Shown: positions 33,337-43,444 of the stretch, piece after piece
How positions within the stretch are numbered: the first letter of the stretch is position 1
Layout: each line of letters begins with the position of its first letter
Assembly: GCF_963855985.1 (NCBI RefSeq)
Contig: NC_087093.1
Location: forward strand, 1,867,501 to 1,931,500
Length of the DNA: 64,000 nt
Source of the DNA: Ostrinia nubilalis
Lineage: Eukaryota > Arthropoda > Insecta > Lepidoptera > Crambidae
Direction: 5' to 3'
Translations under genes and position numbers: made by a program
Notes under the pieces: generated by a model
Told to the model about the DNA's origin: nothing
The model's database searches: none
Seen by the model: the letters and a program-made list of their open reading frames with translations, nothing else

Positions 33337-33893
33337 GTAGAAAATATATTTTTATTGCAAAATGGTGATGTTACGTATTAAAAAAAACAGATTTTTACAC
33401 AATAATCGTTTAATAGCATACAGCCTAATGTAAAATCTGGTGTACGATTGTAGACAAAATCTACTAAATTTAATTGAAATAGAATATTGAGGCAGAAACT
33501 ACTCATACAGTTCAACACTAATAAGTTCAACAACAACTCTAGTAACGGTTTAACTCATGGAACGCACTAAACTTAGTAATTAGCACGGAGTTAATTTCTA
33601 CCTTCATTTTATAGACGACACCGACGACTGCGTCTTCATTGCAAAATAGCCTCTAATACAACCACTTAAGATCTTATTGTTAGTTTGAAGTGCTGTCTGT
33701 ACAACTAACTTGCAAAGTCACAGCTACACACAAGCTACAGGAAAACCAGGATGGAGGCAAATTTGACTCCGTCAGGATAAATTGACACGCTATTGTGATA
33801 ACTATTACCTAGATACTTGGGTATTTGGCCCCATTAATCAATAATTCCAGGACAAAATTTCTTATAAAAACAAAATTCGAGCCCTGAATATTC
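33337..33893. other. Presumed intron, no recognised feature
   Basis: Nothing identifiable. Confidence 0.4.
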
Positions 33894-33936
33894 TGTTATA
33901 GTTACGGTTACAGTTAGTTGGTGCAACTTAGCCTAA
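33894..33936. mobile_element. GTTGCACCA MITE, partial copy
   Basis: Only one end remains: ttatagttacggttac then gttggtgcaacttagcctaa. Confidence 0.65.
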
Positions 33937-35463
33937 GAGTTTTACTAGCTTTTCTTTTTACCATTAGTAGTGACGTCATAGCTTGCCTTCACCATCTATG
34001 GGAGAGTCACGATTTGTCAGTTGGTAAAAGGAATATCAATTGACCACAGTGTCAACCCTATTTAACCCGTCTAGCGGTGGCCTTGACAATGTCTACGAGT
34101 AGGTAACACAATATTTATGTATGAGTAACACAATATTTTGTTACCGTTTCTAAAAAGATAGTGTCTTATTACGTAGGAATCTACAACACATTTAATTAAA
34201 GCCGGGCCGAGTGTAACGCGAGTCTATTGTTCATTTAATTAGGGGTGTCTGATAAAATTATTAAAATCGCTCCCTATTATCTGTAACGAGGCGGGTTTGG
34301 TGCCACAGCACAAATAAAACAGTAAACTTGTGACCCACGACAGTTACCTATTGTTGGCAAGAAGATCATTAATTTGCCAACACACGCTAAACCTTTTCAT
34401 TTCCCAGTGCAATGTGGTGAGTTGATTTGATATTAAGAACTTTCATTGATACAACACTATCATGAAATAAAAAGAATTGTCTCTGCTCGAGTTATTTCTT
34501 ATTTGTTGATAAAGGAGCAAGGAAAGAGAGACTCCTAGCCTGTTATATTTGCTATAAAAATTGTACCGAACGAATGAACGATAAGACATTTGCATGCTAG
34601 TTCAAATCTGGTGAATGTGTTCTGCTCTATCTTATTATGTAACATCTAATGTACCACATTCTGAAAATAAATAATTTTTATTTTCATTTTCATAAAAAAT
34701 TGAGGAAACTTTTGTGGGTTCTTGGCACCATGGCTGCTCTCTTCGAGCTGTGGTTATGTACAGGTTAGAGAAACCGAGTTGTTTTTAATAATTGGGGCCT
34801 TGAAGCCTTTTGTGGCTTATTACGAGAAATATTCAAGTGGCTCCGAGTTTTCGGAGGTAATAATGTGGGACGAATGTTATGAAACTGGGACGCGTTGGGA
34901 CGAATTGGGACGGGTTGGGACGAATTGGGACGGGTTGGGACGATGGACTCATACGTTGCGTGGGTTATTTATTTTTGTTATGGACTTTGTTTGAATCAGT
35001 TCGGATAGAGCGCTTGATTATTGTCTGTTTGGGTAACTACTCGTATTTCTTGGAACTAGTTACTTTATCCTTTTGTATGCCTAAGAAAGTAAGCATTGAT
35101 CAGGACGAGACACAATTTTCTTTATGTTTGGAATCTTGGTATTAGATCGGTTAAACAATCTATTTCTATAATACTAATATATTTATAAGGATGAACCTAT
35201 CCATGGGTGGATTTTTTGTTTCAATTATCTAAGCAGATAAGTGGTTTTACTAATCTTTATTTGGTTTCGCAGTTTATCGTTGATCCGTAGACTTACAAAA
35301 CAAACTAGTTGAATGAAGATAAAAAGTCAGTAAGTACCAAAATAATAATGAAATTCATAATGTTTTAATAATTCAATTATTACTTCTACAATATCTACTA
35401 ATTCATCATATTTAATTCAGATCTAAATACTACAAAACATTGATCAAAATGTCATACAAAATG
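33937..35463. other. Presumed intron with a 10-bp minisatellite
   Basis: Apart from the minisatellite at 34883-34943, no feature recognised. Confidence 0.4.
34883..34943 (+). repeat. Minisatellite, ~10-bp unit (TTGGGACGRR)
   Basis: Seven consecutive gggacg words spaced ten bases apart; gaa and ggg variants alternate to give a 20-bp higher-order unit. Confidence 0.85.
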
Positions 35464-35468
35464 ATTAT
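35464..35468. repeat. Target-site duplication ATTAT (left)
   Basis: ATTAT before the left LTR, repeated at 39899-39903 after the right LTR. Confidence 0.9.
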
Positions 35469-35578
35469 TGATAGGTACGTAGCAATAAGACAGCGGTTGA
35501 ACGTAAACTGATTTATTAGCGCCCAGCGGCGTAGCTGCGAGCCTAACTACATAGGTGCATAACTATACATACATAACA
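35469..35578 (-). repeat. 3' LTR of the Mag-like element
   Basis: 110 bp, tgataggtacgtagc ... acatacataaca on the plus strand; identical by eye to 39789-39898. Confidence 0.95.
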
Positions 35579-35590
35579 CTTTTCCTTCCT
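35579..35590 (-). promoter_or_regulatory. Polypurine tract of the Mag-like element
   Basis: Plus-strand cttttccttcct, an aggaaggaaaag purine run on the coding strand, abutting the 3' LTR. Confidence 0.8.
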
Positions 35591-35740
35591 AAATATAACA
35601 CCACCATTCCGTTTCTGTTACAACAAATAAATATAGTCTCTAACAAGTTAAATGAGCGTATGTGTATATAATGTTATAACATATATAAATATGTATTTAA
35701 TGTAACATCAAAATAATTATATATCTCGACATTAATCAAA

Positions 35741-38700
35741 TTAGTTAACATTTTTAAGTTTTTTGCAACAACGTATAGCAGCTTCCCTGCGCATTTTATC
35801 AGTAGGCTGTGCCGTCGGAGACAGCAACGTCGATGGCGAGGTCGGCGCCGGAGAGGCCGCGCCCGTGCTCGATCCTTCCTCCGCACTATCAAATGACTCG
35901 TCATGTTCGTGGTCACCATCACCGACCGACGTGTCTTTAGAACAAGCCGAATTTGACTTGTTATGCGAATTATCCATCACTCGGCTCAGTGAATGACGTG
36001 ACTTCCTAGCGAGTATCTGATCGATGTGACGCTTATGTGTATGACCGTTCTTTGTAGTCACATTGTAGGATACAGGTCCAATGCGCTCATGTACCACGCC
36101 CTCCTCCCACTTATTGCCCGACTTGGAATAGTTACGTATCAAAATTGGCTCGTTTTGTTTGGCAACGCGTAACGGGGCCTTGTCCCGGGCCTCCTCGACG
36201 AGCTGGCGCGCGCGCACCCGCTCGGCGGCGTCGGGGCGCAGCAGGTCCAGGCGGCCGCGCAGCCGCCGGCCCATCAGGGCGACTGCAGGTTCGCGTCCCG
36301 TCGTACTCTGTTCGGTATTTCTGTACATAAACAAAAATCTACTCAACGCCCTATTCGTGTCTTCTCTTTCTAATTCTGCCTTTTTGAGTACTCTTTTAAT
36401 AGTGCGCACGGCGTTTTCAGCAGCTCCATTGCTCGAGGGATGATATGGTGGCACTAAAGTATGTTTAATACCGTTACAATTTAAATATTCAGCGAAAGCG
36501 GCAGATGAAAATGGCGGTCCGTTGTCGCTTACTATACGTTTAGGTAAACCGAAACGAGAAAAATGACGTCTCAAACTATCACAAACTGCGTTGGCTGAGG
36601 TTGTGTTGACTTTTTCTACTTCGATCCATTTTGAATGTGCATCAATTATTATGAGATAATAATTATTATTGAACGGGCCGAGAAAATCGACGTGCAATCG
36701 TGCCCATGGCTCCGCTGGCCAGGGCCACGAGTGGAGCGGCGCGGCGGGGGGCGCGGGCCGCAGCTCCCGGCACGGTAAACACTCGCGCGCAACCTCCTCT
36801 AAGTCTCGATCTATATTTTCCCACCAAACATAATTACGTGCGATTTGTTTCATTTTAACTATACCCGGGTGGCCGTCGTGGATCTCTTTCATGATGCAAT
36901 TTCGTAATGACTTTGGGACCACAATACGATAACCCCATACTAAACATCCCTGATCAATATATAAATAATCTTTTTTATTAAAATAAATCTTTTCAATTTC
37001 ATTATACGCGTATCTATTCGGCCAACCATACATTACGAATCCGTATATTTTACTTAAAAGCACGTCCTTTGCCGTTTCCGTTTTAATATCGTTAAAACTG
37101 ATCGGAAAGCTATCTTGTGCGTAATGCAAATACCTACCTTCCTCGTCTTCACCTCGTAGTTGCTTTTTGGTCAATTCTAGAGGAAGACGAGAAAGAGCAT
37201 CGGCAAAACAGTTTTTTTCCGATTTAACGAATTCTATAGAGAAGTCGTATGCCGCTAACTTAACCGCGTAACGTTGTAGTCTACTTGCCGCAGTCACCGG
37301 CAGACCCTTATTTTTACCAAAAATGTAACTTAAAGGTCGATGGTCGCTCCTCAGAGTAAAGTGTCTCCCGTATAGGTACTGATGGTGCTTAGTGACTCCG
37401 AACACGATAGCGAGCGCCTCTTTGTCTATCTGAGAGTAGCTAGCTTCGGCACTGTTGAGAGTGCGTGAGGCACAGCACACCGGCAGCTCGGCGCCGTCCG
37501 CGCGGCGCTGCGTGAGCACCGCGCCCAGGCCGTACGCGCTGCTGTCAACCGACAAAATCAACTCTAAGTTTGGATCGTAGTGCGCGAGCACAGGGGAACT
37601 GCTTAACACCGTTTTTATTTTATTAAAAGCCCTATCACAATCAGCTGTCCAGTTCCACTGAACATTCTTTTTCAACAGATCGTACATAGGCTTTAAAATA
37701 TCACTCATATTTGCACAGAATTTAGAATAAAAGTTTACCAGACCCATGAAACTTTTTAATTGAGTAACATTGGTTGGTGCGGGCGCTGCTACAATGGCTT
37801 CAATTTTTTTTGAATCTGTATGTAAACCAAGTTTATCAATTTTATACCCTAAGTAGGTAACGCTATCCTTGAAAAATTGGCATTTGCTAAAATTTATTCT
37901 TAACCCATTTTCATTAAGCCTTTGTAGCACCGCTCTCAAATTCGCCAAGTGGGATGATTTATCTTTCCCTGTGACACAGATATCATCAGCGAATACAGCA
38001 GTCGATGGCAGGCCACTTAGAGTCTCTTCCATGATTTTTTGAAAATTTTCAGGAATGCATTTAATACCAAACGGTACGCGCTTATATAAAAAAGTACCAA
38101 TGTGAGTTGTAATGGCTGTCATCGCTTGCGAGTCTTCTTCTAAAATACATTGTTGAAATGCATTGGATAAATCTAATTTAGTATACTGTTCACCCCCTCC
38201 TAAGGCGGCAAAAAGGTCCTCGATACGAGGCAACGGGTAATGATAGTCTTTTAAAAGTGGATTTATTGTGACTTTGTAGTCACCGCACAATCTAATATTG
38301 CCATTCGCTTTAACTACAGGCACAATAGGCGTGCCATAATCTGACCTCTCAACTTTGTAAATGACGTCATCCCGCTGCAATCGTTCGAGCTCCCTTTCGA
38401 CTGGTTGTCGCAATGCTAACGGTATGGGTCGCGCTTTAATAAAAACAGGTGAATCATCTTTTAAATACAATTTAAATTTAGACTTAAACGTACCTAAACC
38501 TTCAGCAAATACATCTGGGAATTCTTTTCGCAAAGAAATCGCCATCGAGTCCTCCTCAGTCAAATTGTGGCATTCTACTATTCCCAATTTTAAACATTTT
38601 ATCCACGTACGGCCCATCAATGGCGGCCCGCCGTTTTCAATAACAAATAAATTTAACTTTGCTTGTTTTTTGCCACAACTAACGTTGACCATAATAAAGC

Positions 38701-39733
38701 CCAAAGTCTCAATGACGTCACCGGTATACGATTTTAAGGTAATTTGTTTCTGTTCAATTGGTAAATTAGAGAAATTTCTGTCATAAAACTTTTTAGAAAT
38801 AACAGACAATTTGCTTCCGGTGTCAATTTCAAATTTACATAAAATGTTTTCTACTTTTAAATTTGCAAAATAAGGCCCATCACCGTCACTGCTAACTACT
38901 AAATTATAAAAATTACAACCTTCATCGTCCGAGTCCGATCCATTCAAAAAGAATTGATTTTTCGTTGCGTTCTTGCCACTCACTTTATTGCCTTTAACAC
39001 ACACTGCTTTTATATGGCCCCGTTGACCACATTCATCACAATTGTAGTATTTGAAACGACACTTGCCCTCGACATGCCCTACTTTACCACACCGTGGGCA
39101 TGCGCGCTGCGGCCGGGGCGCTCCCGCGTTGGCCCGGGAGCCGCCGGCGCCGCCCGCGCCCAGCCGATGCAAGCCGTCGTCGCGCGCCCGCGCACCGGCG
39201 CCGCCCGCGCCCTGCGCGCTCGCCGTGGCCGCGTGCCGCTCCGCCGCCTCCAGCGCCTGTGCGAGCTCCACTGCGCGCTTGTAGTCCACGTTCCTCTCCG
39301 CGAAGATCCTCGATCTCATGTCTTCATTGCACAAACCCGATACGTACTGGTCGCGCAAGTTCTCCTCCAGCTTATCTCCAAAGTTACAGGTTTTTGCCAA
39401 ATGTTTTAGCGCTTGCAAGTATTCACGAACACTTTCTCCTTGACGTTGCGTTCGCTGTCGGAAAATATGCCTTTCCGCAATTTCCGATCTGTCAGGTTCC
39501 AGGTGCTCTTTCACTAGCTTAACTAGATCCTCAAATGATTTTGATTCCGGGGTATTCGGGGAACACAAGTCGCACATTAATTCGTAACACTCTGCGCCTA
39601 CAATGGTTACTAACGTGGCCACGTGCAATGTGTCGGCGATGTTATTAAGTGCTATAAACTGCTTCACCCGGCGTACATACGCATCCCAGTTATTATTCGA
39701 AAAGTTATACGGTTCAATACTACCGATAGGCAT
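35741..39733 (-). CDS. gag-pol: Gag-Pol polyprotein of the Mag-like element
   Basis: 1330 codons from ATG 39731-39733 (MPIGSIEPYNF); the open frame extends into the LTR, but Gag similarity starts here. Order: Gag core, then an Ala/Gly/Arg-rich stretch (about residues 165-205), two CCHC knuckles (CPRCGKVGHVEGKC and CDECGQRGHIKAVC, ~209-245), aspartic protease EIDTGS (~301), reverse transcriptase with KLDLSNAF and FADD (~581-584), RNase H with VDSSAYG (~727), IDKEAL and RSDHRP, and integrase with HDGHPG...CLPC (~951-990), catalytic Asp in VDFLGPF (~1013), Asp in SDNGPPFSS (~1066) and Glu in GAAENAV (~1103). It ends in a Ser/Pro-rich tail. All catalytic residues are present and no stop or frameshift is seen. 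Gag and Pol are fused in one frame. Confidence 0.95.
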   Translation of the reverse strand: MPIGSIEPYNFSNNNWDAYVRRVKQFIALNNIADTLHVATLVTIVGAECYELMCDLCSPNTPESKSFEDLVKLVKEHLEPDRSEIAERHIFRQRTQRQGESVREYLQALKHLAKTCNFGDKLEENLRDQYVSGLCNEDMRSRIFAERNVDYKRAVELAQALEAAERHAATASAQGAGGAGARARDDGLHRLGAGGAGGSRANAGAPRPQRACPRCGKVGHVEGKCRFKYYNCDECGQRGHIKAVCVKGNKVSGKNATKNQFFLNGSDSDDEGCNFYNLVVSSDGDGPYFANLKVENILCKFEIDTGSKLSVISKKFYDRNFSNLPIEQKQITLKSYTGDVIETLGFIMVNVSCGKKQAKLNLFVIENGGPPLMGRTWIKCLKLGIVECHNLTEEDSMAISLRKEFPDVFAEGLGTFKSKFKLYLKDDSPVFIKARPIPLALRQPVERELERLQRDDVIYKVERSDYGTPIVPVVKANGNIRLCGDYKVTINPLLKDYHYPLPRIEDLFAALGGGEQYTKLDLSNAFQQCILEEDSQAMTAITTHIGTFLYKRVPFGIKCIPENFQKIMEETLSGLPSTAVFADDICVTGKDKSSHLANLRAVLQRLNENGLRINFSKCQFFKDSVTYLGYKIDKLGLHTDSKKIEAIVAAPAPTNVTQLKSFMGLVNFYSKFCANMSDILKPMYDLLKKNVQWNWTADCDRAFNKIKTVLSSSPVLAHYDPNLELILSVDSSAYGLGAVLTQRRADGAELPVCCASRTLNSAEASYSQIDKEALAIVFGVTKHHQYLYGRHFTLRSDHRPLSYIFGKNKGLPVTAASRLQRYAVKLAAYDFSIEFVKSEKNCFADALSRLPLELTKKQLRGEDEEGRYLHYAQDSFPISFNDIKTETAKDVLLSKIYGFVMYGWPNRYAYNEIEKIYFNKKDYLYIDQGCLVWGYRIVVPKSLRNCIMKEIHDGHPGIVKMKQIARNYVWWENIDRDLEEVARECLPCRELRPAPPAAPLHSWPWPAEPWARLHVDFLGPFNNNYYLIIIDAHSKWIEVEKVNTTSANAVCDSLRRHFSRFGLPKRIVSDNGPPFSSAAFAEYLNCNGIKHTLVPPYHPSSNGAAENAVRTIKRVLKKAELEREDTNRALSRFLFMYRNTEQSTTGREPAVALMGRRLRGRLDLLRPDAAERVRARQLVEEARDKAPLRVAKQNEPILIRNYSKSGNKWEEGVVHERIGPVSYNVTTKNGHTHKRHIDQILARKSRHSLSRVMDNSHNKSNSACSKDTSVGDGDHEHDESFDSAEEGSSTGAASPAPTSPSTLLSPTAQPTDKMRREAAIRCCKKLKNVN

Positions 39734-39777
39734 TTTTATCAGGTAAGATATTACACACGCGTGGTTAATTTTATCAG

Positions 39778-39787
39778 CCCGTCGCCA
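39778..39787 (-). promoter_or_regulatory. Primer-binding site of the Mag-like element
   Basis: On the coding strand TGGCGACGGG follows the 5' LTR after one base. The first eight bases would pair with a tRNA ending CGTCGCCA, as in serine-GCT tRNAs; pairing beyond that is poor. Confidence 0.65.
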
Positions 39788-39788
39788 G

Positions 39789-39898
39789 TGATAGGTACGT
39801 AGCAATAAGACAGCGGTTGAACGTAAACTGATTTATTAGCGCCCAGCGGCGTAGCTGCGAGCCTAACTACATAGGTGCATAACTATACATACATAACA
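39789..39898 (-). repeat. 5' LTR of the Mag-like element
   Basis: 110 bp, upstream LTR on the minus strand, expected to carry the promoter. Followed on the plus strand by ATTAT (39899-39903). Confidence 0.95.
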
Positions 39899-40117
39899 AT
39901 TATCATAATGGAATGAATGGGTACACTGCCATGGCTTTCTCCGGAGTACAAGTGTTATCATTAAAATTGTCCCATTGTCGTATCTTTGAATTGTTATTTT
40001 TACTGTTGGTGTCAATTGCATTGCATTTCTCATTTTATTAACTGGGATAATGGATCAGACATTTGTCGACTATAAAATAGATAAAGAAGAAGTATTAACT
40101 TGTGAGTGTTTGTGTAC

Positions 40118-40238
40118 AAGGCTGAGTTCATTATCTTACTTTAACTGTACCTATAACCATAACCAGTGTTTTTGTATGGAGTTGGACAGACTTTTGAAGT
40201 TTGTTATAGTTACTGTACGATGGTGCTACCCAGCCTTA
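40118..40238. mobile_element. GTTGCACCA palindromic MITE, copy 4
   Basis: aaggctgagttcattatctt ... gatggtgctacccagcctta; diverged ends, family core retained (ccataaccagtgtttttgta). Confidence 0.75.
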
Positions 40239-40911
40239 GTTGTCTGGTATACATAGGTATGTAATATTGTAAGCTTTGCTTAGTTTAGCACTAGAAAAGA
40301 TAATTTAATAACAATAAACGACAGACTACGAGACACCATGAAAAGTAGTAAGATGCCACAGTGTTTAGTATAATAGTTTTCAATAAATGTCACAGCAAAC
40401 CGAAAAAAGAAGGTTTTTGTTAATATCCAAAATTTTGGAAGGCCTCCACGGTATAAAGAATAAATTAAAAAAGACACGACTCGATGTTTTCATTAAAACT
40501 TGCGGAGTTCGAGATCAAACAAATACAATTTATAAAGTCACTTTCGATTAACTTATTTATTAAATTTCGGTTAAGTAACGCTGCGAATGGTGCTCGTTAA
40601 ATGATTTTGCAAGTCGATTGTTAAAGTTTAAAATAGGTTTGCCGTAGTTAATTGTTTCAGAAACGCGTTTGTAATACTTTCGGATGTTTAACAATAATTA
40701 CATTATTTTTATCCTTGAGAACTCTATTTACATCATTTCAATAACTATAAAATGGAATAAAACAGTACTGATATGTATTTGTTGACAATTGGAAATGAAC
40801 TTGAGCAAACAAAGGGTTAAATTTTCATTTCGCTGTAACGTGATTTATCCCAATATTCAGTATGCATGAAGCTGATAATCTTGTAGCTGGCCAGCAATAA
40901 TCGATTTCGAA
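40239..40911. other. Presumed intron, no recognised feature
   Basis: Nothing identifiable. Confidence 0.4.
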
Positions 40912-41908
40912 TAGGGTAATTCCAGGATACATGCCCCAGTGGGATAGGTGCCGCGATTTTAAGTACACTATGTTACAACCAACTTAGCCTAAAGTTATAG
41001 TACGTATAATAGAAAGGGACCTTCCTGTACCACTTTTCGCCTCGCAAACCATCAAAGAGTGCGTTCGTTTAGCCAGTGAGAGCAAAAATCTTCCGCGGCC
41101 AAACCTTAGCGAGCGTCGAAATAAAATTGGTAAGTATCTTCTAATGGATAATTTTTTTTTCAGCTGTAAAATGAAGCAGATTTTTATATAATTTGATAGA
41201 CTATCTTATAATTAGACGGGATAGCAATGTTTAATTCGATTTTTAGTGTTATTATATTTTTTTATTAAAAAATGCACCTATCCTATGCTAAAAGGATAGT
41301 TGCCTAATTTTTTTTGGGTATAGATGCCCTTAGAGCCATGTCCCATGCACCTAGGGGCATCTATCCTAATCTGCTCTTTTTGTCACAAGTAGCAAGTAAA
41401 AAGAAAAAAAAGAATGTAGTACGGCTAACCTTAGGAAAGTAATAAATAGGGTGCCCTTTTCATCGAATTACCTTTTTACCCGACTTCGGGTGGATGTACT
41501 ATGTACTATTTTTAATAAAAAATATTAAATTTCATTTTTAATTCATATAATAACAAACAATCTTAAATAATAATACTTGGCTTGTCTGATTTCAAAATAC
41601 ATTTTTGATCCTTAGAATTCAAAAACTGTATTAACGAGTCATCTATCCCTGCATCAGGCATCTATCCTTTTAAGCAATCATACAGTGAGTCTTCTATCCC
41701 CCACATTAGGCGTCTATCCCACTTTTTAGAGGTCAATTAAAATGGTATTTACTCAGAATCAGTTTAACTTAAACTAAAATAACTATAGTAATATCATAGA
41801 CGAAAGACCAAAGTTTACAGATACTAAGGTCAAATTGTTGATAAAAACTTACTGACTGAGTTACAGAGCTGTTTCAAAAAGTGGGGCATCTATCCTGGAC
41901 TTACCCTA
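40912..41908. mobile_element. 997-bp non-autonomous DNA element with a GGATAGATGCC motif array
   Basis: Terminal inverted repeats tagggtaattccaggata / tatcctggacttaccct(a) of about 27 bp. Inside, variants of GGATAGATGCC occur at about 40925, 40942, 41274(r), 41294, 41317, 41354(r), 41638(r), 41658(r), 41689(r), 41709(r) and 41883(r), where r marks inverted. Motif clusters near both ends resemble transposase-binding subterminal repeats. No open frame of note. Superfamily unknown; TA is a possible duplication. Confidence 0.75.
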
Positions 41909-43285
41909 CACAACAATATTTTTAAAAAGCAATTTGTTTCCAAAAGGGACGATTGACCGCACGAAAATTTGTCTAGCCATTTCAGTAGCTATAAAGATGA
42001 AAACAAAAGAAGGTATCTTGACCCAGACTGCATCCCTTAAGGCGATATATTATGTGACCGCATTCGAGAGTAACTCACTGTATACGAGGGTCGTCCCTTA
42101 AGAGATAAGATGCGACGCCCCGAACTTGTCTGCGATTATCTGACTTGGACACTTTGAATTCTTTTATTACATAAGCGTGTATGGATGTCAGGAGATAACC
42201 TAAATAATATTTCGAGCACTGGGTCTTTATCTGAAAGCTAAAGATAAAAGTTAAGTTGTTGGAGACTATTTCACTTAAGTTTACTTTGTTTTTATCCCTG
42301 GGCGCATTAGCTAGGTAAACTTAGCTAGGTAAAAGTAATAAAGTCAGTTCAGATTAGAAAAATAAGATGAATACTCTCATTTTTTCAATTCCCCAAATTG
42401 ATCCAACGTAAGTGAACGTAAAATAATGTGAGTCTCCACAATAGAACTCTCGAGATAAAATAATAAATTCCGAGAACCCTTCGAGAACTAAAACCGTCTA
42501 CGCACAAGTCAATCAATATTTGTACAGAATACGAGGACGGGACGTTGCAGACAAAAACGTCATTAGGTAAAGGGCACAAATCCGGAGTACCCGGCCGCCC
42601 TTTGTAAGAATGAAAGGAATTACCGGAGGAGTGCTCCTCCCGAAACCTATTCTGAGTCGCACAAAACCCCGGCTTCGGCTAGTTGGAACTTTATTTATTA
42701 ACTTTATTATTAGCGGAGGCGAATTTCGAAATAATAAAACTAAATTCTTAAGCCTGTAACGAAGCTCAACTCAATTCAAACTCAAGTGTAGATTTAGGTC
42801 TGTTATTTTATGAATTTTATATTTTAAGAGTTTATTCTTTATTCATAGAGGTGTCATTAAATTTCATTATGTAGGCCTTAATTAGATTTAGTTAGGTCCT
42901 TATAAGGCTTTTACCAAATAGAAAATACTGACAAAGTAGGTCAACGAAGAAATGTTTATTTTTTATTTTTTATAAACAAGCAGCATCAATACTGCTTTTT
43001 AAAATACACTTACGAAATGTTTCTTATTTTCCCTTTAATTTTCTGAACCACTGAAAGATTTGTTTAGCCTTTGCCCGTTTGTTGTTACAAGCTTCAAGTC
43101 GAATACATGAATATTAGCTCTACCATTACCTAATAATGAGCAGTGAGCACCTACTTTTACTCAGAGATGTTTAGGTTTTGGCAAGGTGGGACATGTTAAA
43201 ATTGACGAATTGAACAATTTTCATATTTTATTTTGACTTTGAAGTTAGAGACTAAATTGGAATTTCAGGAAGTTTATCCTCGTCA
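41909..43285. other. Presumed intron, no recognised feature
   Basis: A CG-richer patch lies at about 42570-42690. No exon identified. Confidence 0.4.
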
Positions 43286-43444
43286 TCCCACTAATATTAT
43301 AAATGTAAAAGTTTGTAAGGATGTATTTCTCTTTCAGGCAAAAACTAATGAACGGATTTTGATGAAACTTTAAAGTATTTTATGTTTTGTAATGATATGT
43401 AACAAATTTAATTTCATTCGGGCGAAGCCGTGGGCAAAAGCTAG
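43286..43444 (+). mobile_element. Helitron-like element (Lep1-type), copy 3, short
   Basis: A|TCCCACTAATATTATAAATG ... ttcgggcgaagccgtgggc..aaaagCTAG|T. Internally shorter than copy 1. Confidence 0.82.

Larger units (their letters stand above)
35469..39898 (-). mobile_element. Ty3/Gypsy LTR retrotransposon, Mag-like, apparently intact
   Basis: A 4430-bp element on the minus strand with 110-bp LTRs (TG...CA ends) identical by eye, a perfect 5-bp ATTAT duplication, a purine tract, a tRNA primer site and one uninterrupted Gag-Pol frame. The small size, very short LTRs, zinc-knuckle Gag and single frame fit the Mag clade first described in silkworm; clade assignment is inference. Nothing is visibly broken, so this copy may still be able to move. 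Confidence 0.93.

Noticed and set aside
36145..36443. GC-rich plus-strand frames opposite the Mag-like pol (also 38954-39522)
   Set aside because: Antisense shadows of GC-rich coding sequence in the retrotransposon.
39734..39805. Extra 24 codons before MPIGSIEP, making a 1354-codon frame
   Set aside because: They lie across the primer site and inside the 5' LTR; Gag similarity begins at MPIG, and transcription normally starts in the LTR.
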